From positions 2,178,501-2,242,500 of the forward strand of contig NC_092582.1 of the NCBI RefSeq assembly GCF_037975245.1: a stretch of 64,000 nt of DNA, given 5' to 3'. The notes beneath the pieces were generated by a model. That model saw nothing but the letters and a program-made list of their open reading frames with translations. It searched no databases and was not told the origin of the DNA. The translations under genes were made by a program, and so were the position numbers. Source of the stretch: Apostichopus japonicus. Lineage: Eukaryota; Echinodermata; Holothuroidea; Aspidochirotida; Stichopodidae. How positions within the stretch are numbered: position 1 is the first letter of the stretch; the number at the start of each line of letters is the position of its first letter. Of this stretch, positions 29,732 to 39,800 are shown piece after piece.

Positions 29732-31292
29732 GTCATAGCACATTTCCTTTGTCAATGTGCAACTATGACGTCAAACCTTTCTTGCTTCAGGAAATAACTC
29801 GCTATATGACAAGATTTTGCACCTCAAATGCCATCTCATCCACGCGTCGGTTATTTCAAAATTCGGTCCAAAACAAGGGCGGGGCTACCTCTTTTATTCC
29901 CCTTCTACAGGACACGTTGTCGTTACAGACAATCCCCACCCCCTCCCCCATCCCCAAAGTTCCTTTGGACACCCGCGCGAGATAGACTTTGTACGGTTAA
30001 AAAATAAATAATTTAAAAATATCGATATATTCTGATACTCAAAAAATAATAACGACAATCGATGAATATTCACGCAATTTTATTCTCATCTTTCTATGAT
30101 TTATTGCAACAAAGATCTCGAGTGACTTTTTGATGTCCAGTCAATTCTAGTTGCATTGATGAATTCCCTCCATACTCCCCGCTACTCTGCCCCCTACCCC
30201 CGCTACCCTCTCAAAAAGATGTGCTATTTAAATCAAGATATCCGAAACCAAAAGGCAAAAGCCTCCCGGTTTATTCCTAAGACGATATAGCCCACACTTA
30301 CGAATTGAATTATCATTATTTTGGTATATTATCCTTCATATTGTTGAGAAAGCTAGGTCAGTTGCACCGTAGTTATGTGTGTGTGTGTGGCAGGGTGCGG
30401 GGAGGGCGTGCGTTGGGGGAGCACAGAGACTATGCCACAAGATACTTGTCTCTTTGCAAATAATTGATCCACCCCTGCCCCCCCCCTCCTCTAATCCTCC
30501 TGATATCCCATGATATTATTGATAACATACTACGAACTGTCCGAAATCATGTTTCCCCTAACAACTTTATTTCACATTTCATAGCCATGAGCAGAAACTC
30601 TTTTATTATTTTTTTTACAATGTCACAAGGGATGTTTTCAATCTTGAAGATGTCATTCTTCAAAACAAACATATAGTTAACAAAGACCTACCACTACCAG
30701 GTACATTAGCCTAGCCTTCTTTGCATATAAGGGTAAGGGCTGAAGCCGTTTAAGACCATGAGCTGGCTTAGCTATAGCTAACTTCGAGCTGAATACGTCA
30801 TTTTGGGTGAAAGAATAAAAGAAAAAATCCTTTTTTACAGAATATTTGAAGAACATTGCACAAATAACATGACTATGCTCTAACATCTACTTTGACATAT
30901 TCTTGAAGTAATTGCTTTCACAGAACCCAAATTAATATAATAACCACTGCCATATTATCATCAATATTATTATAATTACCATGGCAATCCTAATAAAAGA
31001 AAAACAAATGCGAAATTAAAAACCTGACTTTGTTGAAATAAAACATTTCCAGATATTTTCAAAACAGGTTTCTGTGCTTGGTTTGTTCCCATGTTTCAAC
31101 TACAAAAAAGCTTGCCTACTTTACCCATCAGGGGAAACATACGAAACACACTGAAGTAATTTACTTCTTTCTCATACCTTATTTGTTCGAAAAAAGGGGA
31201 AAACACAATCAAATATTAAGATTCTTGCTCCTGTCGATCAAAATGAAATTAACAACCCCTTTTTTTTCCACATATTCTGCAAATTGTCCAAT

Positions 31293-32107
31293 TTAAAGCA
31301 GCATTTTGCGTTGGGTCGCATTTTTCCACCTTTTTAACATGTGCATCGATTTTTTTACATGTATCAATCATAAAACAGCAAACTAAGATACCATCCAAGT
31401 TTCACCCTGCCAAGAGCGTTAATTAGCGAGTAATCAACGATTTATATCGATAACGAGTAAAAGTGTCCTCGACAAAGTTTTCATATCTCCAAATCCACTA
31501 GTTTGAATTCCACCAATCAGTCAATAGTATGTTTATTCATGAGCATTTTGCGTTTAGTCGCCGTTTTCTACTTTTTTTTGACATGTCCATCGAGTTTTTT
31601 ACATACATCAAATCACAAAACAGCAAATTAAGATATTAGCCAAGTTTTTCCCTGCCAAAAACTTTAATTGGCGAGTATTCCACATACAAAATTAAATCGC
31701 ATTCAGTTCCCAAACCCACTAGTTTGAATTCAACCAATCAGAGATGCAGGTTTAGTTATGAGCCGTTGCTTAAAATAGATTCAAGACTTTGCGTTGGGAG
31801 TTGTTATGCAACTCCCTGGTACAACTGCCATATAGACTGTACACAAATCAAGCGTGGTGTTATATTACGTATCTGTCAATGACGTTGGTAGTGTTTAAAT
31901 ATTCATATTATGGGCGAGGTTTATTGGGTTCCCAACGGAAAATATCTTGGAGAACAACAAAGTTGAAAGTTGCATTTTTTTTCGACTTTTATGCCACCAT
32001 TTGAAGTAAAATATAATTTGATAAGCTAGTTATGTATGTCGTTATGGCATAGTGGAGTCAGTGAGGTTGAGAAATATCATAGTCGAGGACGCAAAATGCT
32101 GCTTTAA
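31293..32107. mobile_element. TTAA-flanked non-autonomous DNA transposon (815 bp)
   Basis: TTAA at 31293-31296 and 32104-32107 encloses perfect 15-bp terminal inverted repeats AGCAGCATTTTGCGT. There is no transposase. Two direct repeats of about 230 bp fill the left two thirds (about 31299-31540 and 31541-31765), sharing AGCATTTTGCG, AAAACAGCAAA and CCACTAGTTTGAATTC in order. TTAA duplication points to piggyBac-type mobilisation. It lies in the lmx1-zdhhc12 intergenic region. Confidence 0.85.
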
Positions 32108-33488
32108 GGAATATGATCTTGTTACATGACGTTAATAATATTGTGCACGATTCTTAGCAAGATTTTTGAAGCTGAGATACACACACTGCATACTGCTTTA
32201 AAATATCTGTGAATGGCACAGTACAGACTGTACGAATTTAACTTAACAGGTAAAATATACTGCCGATTCAACTCAAATATACATAAATAATATAATCACA
32301 CTAATCCACGAAAAAAGGAAACAAAATATAATCTTTTTCAATTTGATGAACAAAACCAATATGTACATTTCAATATTTGGAAATAAAAAAGTTAATTGCC
32401 CCCCCCCCCAAAAAAAAAAAAAAAAAAAAAACACTCTTGTTATTCACCTCCCTTTCCAAAGGCCACATATGTAAGCTTAACTAAGGCCCATACTTTCTGC
32501 ATTACAGTAACTCATCGAAAAACAAAAATAGGCTTTCACAAACACTGGTCATTGCCAGCAATGGTTCATCTTAAACCTGATTTTGTTGACCATTTTGCCA
32601 ATTCAGGAATACAATTGCAAAAATAACAACATTCACATACATGGGTACCAAAATGGACCTTGAAACGGCTGGAAAAGATAATGTTGTTTCCCGTAATCTT
32701 TATTAAGATCTTTAAAAAGTTGACTGTAGGGATTGCTCTTTCCAAATGTTGCCTATTTATGTTTACACCTGTTCAAGGGGTGCAAAGGTTACAAAATAAA
32801 TGTAATTAGGGGTGCCTACCTTCGTGGACGAGGCCGGAGGGTAGTGGGGGGGGTATGATGAAATGTTACTTCCTAATCATGCTCTTGTCAAGGATTTAAT
32901 TTGCGAGATTTTGGTTAATCTCAAAAAGCAATCAGTAAGGACACATATACTTGACTCACTTGCCTGTGACAATGCCAAACATTGGTCAACTTTCACATAA
33001 ATGTGATTGTTCTTTTCAATTGCTTCTTCAACAAGCAATTGAAACCATGTCTTGTCACTACAAAGACCTATGAACTCCAACAGAGAGCTGTTTGGAACAA
33101 TTTAGAAGAGCTACAAATGTTTGTCACATGAGAAATCATTGCAAATTTCACAAAATCAATCTTCCAACCAACCTCCCACCAAAAAATAAAATAAAAATCA
33201 GTTAGAATTCCATGGTATGCCCAAAATGTGGTGTTTACAAGGTGTTCACTTCAACTTTATTTATCTCCAAGCTTGATGGTGCTTCCAGATCAGAAAATTT
33301 CTTTAACCCCAAATGACAAAAACCATCTAACAATACACTATACCTGTATTATTCTATTTGTTTTGTTTTTTTCACAACAATGTGTGTGTTTTTTTTACAC
33401 CAATGTAGAAGCTCGGTTCCTCTTAATGTCAAGTGTTGTAGTTTAAGTGGTACCTAAAACACAGAAATAAAGTTTTTCAGGTACTCTT
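32108..33488. other. intergenic and probable 3' UTR of the zdhhc12-like gene
   Basis: Between the TTAA element and the zdhhc12 stop codon. Contains a poly-C/poly-A run at 32400-32430. Nothing coding is recognised. Confidence 0.5.
33256..33261 (-). terminator. candidate polyadenylation signal for the zdhhc12-like gene
   Basis: TTTATT on the + strand is AATAAA on the gene strand, about 230 bp after the stop codon, a normal distance for a short 3' UTR. No transcript evidence. Confidence 0.4.
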
Positions 33489-33813
33489 CTACACTATACC
33501 ACCACTGGGAGTGCAATATTTCTCGACCATCACCTCCCACTTCTGGTAAGGACAATAGAAGAAGAATTTGATGCAATTCTTTAGGTAGCCCTCGTGAAAC
33601 GGATTGTAGGATTCGTCAAGATTTTTCAGGTAGGTGATCCGGTGACGAGACATAAACTCCCAGGTGGTCTGGTTATTAAACAGCATGAAGGAATGGCAGC
33701 AGAGGAGTGAGATTACAACCATGGCTGCTACCAATAGAATCAGTAAGACCAAGGTGAAGATAGCGTTACTATGGAGCCACTCTGTAAAGGTAGTTTGACT
33801 CGTGAACCCTCCC
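33489..33813 (-). CDS. zdhhc12: zdhhc12-like terminal coding exon
   Basis: Acceptor TTTCTCAG, first base completing Trp188, stop TAG at 33489-33491. Encodes the fourth membrane segment, [10 protein letters not shown] and NPFHEG, all typical of ZDHHC12. Confidence 0.93.
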
Positions 33814-36800
33814 CTGAGAAAGAGAAAAAAAGATGTGTGCAATTGGATGATAATTATTACATCAAATAATACAAAAATATGTTAAAAACAAAGGGAAAAA
33901 AAGAGGGAAGACATGGAATGTATCACTCCTGAAAGTGAAGATCTTTGGTGACAAGTTATTAAGACTAAGACTGCAAAGCAGGGTTTCCCTAACTTTCCTG
34001 TGGATGTCAGAGCTGTCCACGAACCCCGAACTTTTCGAGACAAACGATCTGAGTCATTATTAAACTATAATACGCATAACAGTGCTTCATAAAAGATCAA
34101 GTATCACATGCATGGTACGGTACTACTTTGGCAAAATATGCCTATGGAACCAGAAAAGAGTTTGTCGATAAGTATGACTTTTTTACATTACTAAATTATA
34201 TGATATATCAGATTTCTAGTTTTGACTTTCAGAAACGTCTCACGAACCCCCTGGGATGGACTCACGCACCCCCTGGGGGTTCATGCACCCCAGTTAGGGA
34301 AGCCCTGCTGTAAAGCAAACAAACAGAACTAAGAAAGGTCGTCATGTGAAAGAATATCAACTTGACGTATCATCCCCAAAACAATTAGTTCCAAAAGATC
34401 TGGACAAAATGCTAAAGTTTGTGATTCACGGCTGATGGTGGAACCAACTTTGCACAAGCAAGAAATTAAAGAGACAGTTTTTGGCAATTTAACATGATAT
34501 CATGTTGTCGTGATTTTAACTAGAGAAGCAGAAACATCAGCACCATCAACTTCTGTGAAAGGAATAAACTAAGTCTGCACATCAAATGTTTGGTTGGAGG
34601 AAAAGTAAACCCCAATTGTCATAGTTACCCAATATGATAGAGAAATTATCGCAAACAACAGCTTCTCCGAAAACCTTTGCAAAAATCTTGCTCCATTTGG
34701 GAGATATCATGGTTTAATTTTGATTTTACTTTGTCAGTCTGTGATATCATAATACCACTATTGATAAAACCTTTTACTTTCCCTTGGTTAAAGTTTTTAC
34801 CTTTTCAAGGTGAACATAATAAAACTTCAAATTAGTTAAGAATCAGAACTGAAAAAAAGAATCCTCAAATCTTTCCAGGAAATAGGCTACTTGAGATTAC
34901 AAAAGTGATTTCTTTTTACTATTGATATCTGCATTGCTGATGAGGAACTGACTTCATTGTGTGTGTGCTAAACTAGCAAGTCCAGTCACTTGGACTAATG
35001 AGCCTTCAAAAACAATAACGGCTACCTTCTCAAAGAAGTTTACATTCAGTACATGTTACATGTACATGTTCGGAGTGTTAGCTCAGTGGTTAGTGTCGGT
35101 GCCTTTCAATCATAAGGTCCCCGGTTCGAGTCACTCCAAGATTAATGTATGTTGTCCAGTTACAGAGTTGTTGACAATTGAGAATTCATAATCATGGACG
35201 TTAAATATGAATCTAAGAGACTGACTTCAGTCAGCTTGCTGCTTTGATAAGCCAATGATGGCTTCTTCATGAGTTCCTGCTTGCAGGAGGATCTAGTATA
35301 CATACATACATGTCAGGGGGCATAGTAATTGTTTATTTATGAATAGTATCATCAATGCTCTTACATCTAAATAAAACAAAAGAAGATAAAAACTGCTCTC
35401 TAGGCTAGCCTATTACCAGCTGACTACACTAAATTGATTAAGATGAAATACATTACAGATCAATACATTACTTCCTGAGTTATTTAATGAGTGATTGAAA
35501 ATTTGATAGACAGTTTTCAAGGATTGTATGATGTCAGGGCAGATAGGAACCAATACATTTGCTGTTATAAAAGCATTTGCTTGAAAACCAAACATAAAAA
35601 GAATTTGGAAAATAATTCCTGTTTTACAACAGCGTCACACTTGTATTACAGTTGGCTAATTTATGATGGTTGAAAACTTTGAAACCAAATCATCATATTT
35701 CATATTATGAGGGATTTGTTTTCACAATTTTCCAAAATGTTCAGATTTGAATTTTTACATGTTATTAGTCTGAAAACTTAAATTAACGTGAAAGAGTGTC
35801 AGAGAGATAAAATTTTTAAAATCCGATGGAACGATTCCTTATTTGATAATGAATGTTACTTTAACGACAAAAACTTAACCGGCATTTCTTAGTTTCATCA
35901 ATCTCATTTTGAGCAATTATCTGTGGTTCTAGTAAACTTGCTGGAACATGGCCAAAGGACTGCAAATGCTACCTTTAAGTTATTTAACTACATGAAATGA
36001 CATACCAAGTAATTCTCACGGTCCAAAGAATCAAGGCCGACTGTAAGAGAAGAAAGATCCAAAAATAACGGTGGTTTCTCTCCCCCACACAATTCTCCAG
36101 CCAGGGGCAGTGGTGGTCATATTTACGAACACATCTCTGGCAGTCCTCACAGTGCTTGGTTCTTACTGGTTGCTGAAATGATGATAATTGTAAATGTATC
36201 AAAAATATATAGAAAAGTTATCAGCAATCACGATTATGATCATTGAGTAATGCAGGAATTATGTAGTTTCAAGTTCAGAAAGGTCTCAAAAAACAACATC
36301 TAGAAAGAAACATTGGTCCAATGTACTGAACCTCTCGTTTCTTTTCACTTTGGGAGACACATCTAAAATTCATTCCTTGTTTTGAAGGAACAGTAAGAAA
36401 AATAACAATCCTAATTCAATTGTTCCTTGTAAAGGTTGTTTTTAATCTTACTATTGAAAAGAGAACACACAGTCTATAGCAACTGTTTTATGCTGGTCAA
36501 GTATAAACAAGTCACGTTAGCATCTAAACCTGATTACGTGAAACCTGTCGCACATCGCCCTACCGATCATGACCCGACTATACTTGACCGTAGTGACCTT
36601 TCGATTGTCCTTAAGACCCATGGACTTACAAATAACCCTCCCCCCCCCCACACACACACACTCATCAACTGGTCAGCGCAAACTCAGCCACTGTTCGCTG
36701 TTAACGACCAGAACTACAGGTAGGTTAGGACAGATGCAAAATGATTACTCTGTGATTGGTTACATTTGCTAAAACTGTGCAGTTTAGTCGTAAACCACCA

Positions 36801-39800
36801 CATGCTGCCAACTGCCAGCCGTACAAATGCTACCAATGGTGTGATTGAGTGGATAAAGGCAGTGGCATGTGAAGCAATGAGGCTTAGCAATCGGGAGGAT
36901 CGGGGTTCGATACCCGGCCAGGTCATGGGAAGGTGGGTTTTTCATCCAAGAGCAATCTATGGTTTTCCCATCTGAAATGACTCTCAAAATTGAAAAGATT
37001 TCAAATTTGAGATAAAGTGTTGAATTCGAAGCAACCCGACGTGAAAATTGTACTCCACGTCCATGGTCGCTTTAGCATCGTAAAAAGCAGCTGCCCGATT
37101 ATTGCTATTTATTGCTATGTTCAGTTTTCAAGACTGAAGCGGACACAAACTAAAATCTGGCAAATTCTTGATCAGTCGTAGATGTAGTCATAAACGCACT
37201 CACACTGCCTGCCTATCCACAATTTTCCACTTATTAACTGTGGAGTTGGTTTGAGTCTGACAGTGTGTGACGTGCTGAAGTGAATGAGCCCTAACTATGT
37301 ATCTAAGAAACACAGTACACTAATTAAAACCAGTGTCTTTGAATTTGCCACCAGAGATCTTTAGGATACCTAATGACCAAGGAATTTGTACATTGCTATT
37401 TATGTTCCTTGTATTAAAAATTACAACTTGAAGAGGAAAATATTCTTTTGAAGATGCACTGAACATTCATATCATTGTGCCACAGAGCAATCACTTAATA
37501 TCACTTACTCAGAAGAAATTTGTGATGTTCATACTTTATTATTTAACATCAAATACAGGTCAAATGTTTTTACATAGAAGGAACTTCTGGTGACAAAACA
37601 ATGTGAAACTTTCATTGAAGAGGAAAATATTCCACACTGCAAGTTGAAAACCCCCATCTCAAAACATGCCCCTAACTTGAAATATGACTGATTAAATGTA
37701 ACCAACTTGACTGGCTAAACCTTCAACTACTCCGGGAAGTTGGATCACAGTAGGGGGTCTGTGATGTCATCTGGGCAAATGCTCTTTGGAAGCTATACTT
37801 ATGCGATTATAATAAATTTGTTGATTTATCCTTGAAACTTAATACATTTGGAATGTTTGCATAGCTGTCAACATTCTCTGTAATGAAAATTTCATCAAAA
37901 TGCATCTTTTTGTAGGAATATTATTTTCCTCTGTAGATAAAAATGATAAAGAATCCCAAAGACATTTTCAGCTGAAGTGCCCTGATGACATCATTATTTT
38001 ATTCTGTTGTTGCCAGATGCATTCACAAATTATCATAAAATTTGAAAAACTCATATCTTTGCGATACAAAATGCTACGAGGATGTGGTTTTTGATCAAAG
38101 ATTCAGAAATTATTCAGCAATTTTGCTGAGCAATCACCTTCAGCCATCAGAATATCCTTCAAATAGCATATTTGAAATTAACACAAATATGCTACATACT
38201 ATTACCAGTAAGTCAACTGGGAACTTTTCAAAATAAAAATACCTTGTTTTGTTAATATACCCTGGCATTCCCAATGCCTAAAATTATAGAACAACAATAT
38301 AGAAGACACCAACCTCAATCTTGCATATAGGACATTTCCTCAACTTCACTGCTGTTGGTGACCGTTTGGACTTCCTGAGCATCCTGGCATCCTCTCCACG
38401 ACTGGCTTCATCTTCATCTTCATCCGAGGACTCTGAGGAACTGCTCAAACTAATCGTCCTCTTCCTCACCTGATTAACAAAGGAAGAATTCATGAGTCAA
38501 TCCATGCCAAATCAACAGATTTTTGGGTCGATTCCATGTCGACCCTCTCAGAATTGCCTGAAATTGATATGGTGTCTTGCCACATGTCTCAAAGGATGAA
38601 ATTGGGCAAAAAAAACTTTTGAACACTTTTTGGTTGCTAGGATACGGCCCCGCCTAGCAACCACATCCAGATTGCATTTTAAGAGCCCTAAATTTGTGTC
38701 AAGTTTGGAGGCATCTTTTGCATAAATGTAAAGTATTTTATGTCTGATATTGCAGATATTGTGGATATTCATCCTTTGAGACATATGGCAAGACACCATA
38801 TCAATTTCAGGCGATTCTGAGAGGGTCGATGTGGAGGCCACTGTTGATTTGGCATGGATTGACCCTCATGGGTTGTACCAAATAACTAAAATCAGTCATT
38901 TATTTCTCTTTCTTCACCACAAATAAAGCAGTAAACATTAACCTTGAGAAAACTTATTGTAGCCATTGAACTGAAAACAGCTTTTGTGGTTTGACGAGGA
39001 AACTCGCTCAATGAATGGAGAACTACCATGTGTTTGCAATGTGATGTCTCCTGTTACGACACAAATACCAAGGAATAATTTAGTCTTTAGATACAATACT
39101 GGACAAAAGATGTTAAATTTTGCTGATCATAACATAATAAATCTAATATTTAACCAGGCTCCTAGGTTTTACATTTCCTATGCTTATACAGATAAAGCAT
39201 TCCATGAAATTGATGAGCATTAAGATTTATTTTCTTTTTTTTACATTTTTGCAGAACAAATTGTTATCACTACATGAGAGTATGTTAATTCCTGAAGCAA
39301 GTTTGAAGAGCAAAGGAAATTTTTATTACTAATATTATTAAATAAGGATATCCCTACAATGTTCATCTTCCAAGAGTTTGTAACTTCCATTGTCGTTTAA
39401 CCTAAATGTTTAAACATTGCTTAAAGACAAGAAAAACAGGAAGCAAGGAAAACATATCAAGCTGAATTTCTCTTGAAATCCTTTCCCTGCATCTGTCTTG
39501 TTTGTATTGAATGAAACTGGGCTGTATGGCTCAGTTGGTAAATGGTAGTATTTGTAATCCTGTGGTCAATGGTTCATACCTCCTGCTAGCTATAAATGTT
39601 TTTGTTTTTCAAATTTGTTTATAACTTCCCAGGCAATTTTGGGTTTTTCATTTACTTTATTTTTGAAGCAACTACGGTATGACCCCCTTAGGGTTACAAA
39701 ACCTTTCCTAGCAGATGAATCTACATTCTACTCTGAACTTTGAAATTAAAATGTGTTCTGAACTTTTCATAATCATCCACTCATAAGCATGATTGCACAG

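Larger units (their letters stand above)
22863..31292. other. intergenic region downstream of lmx1
   Basis: No exon recognised on either strand. Apart from the 3' UTR minisatellite it holds a short (AT)n at 23804-23827, a SINE at 27018-27240, a 45-bp tandem repeat at 29620-29731, and poly-G or poly-C runs at 26078, 26411 and 29560. The 26070-26450 stretch has a hAT-like left end (CAGTGGCAAATTGGGG), and part of it (about 26205-26275) resembles 47945-48012. Confidence 0.5.
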
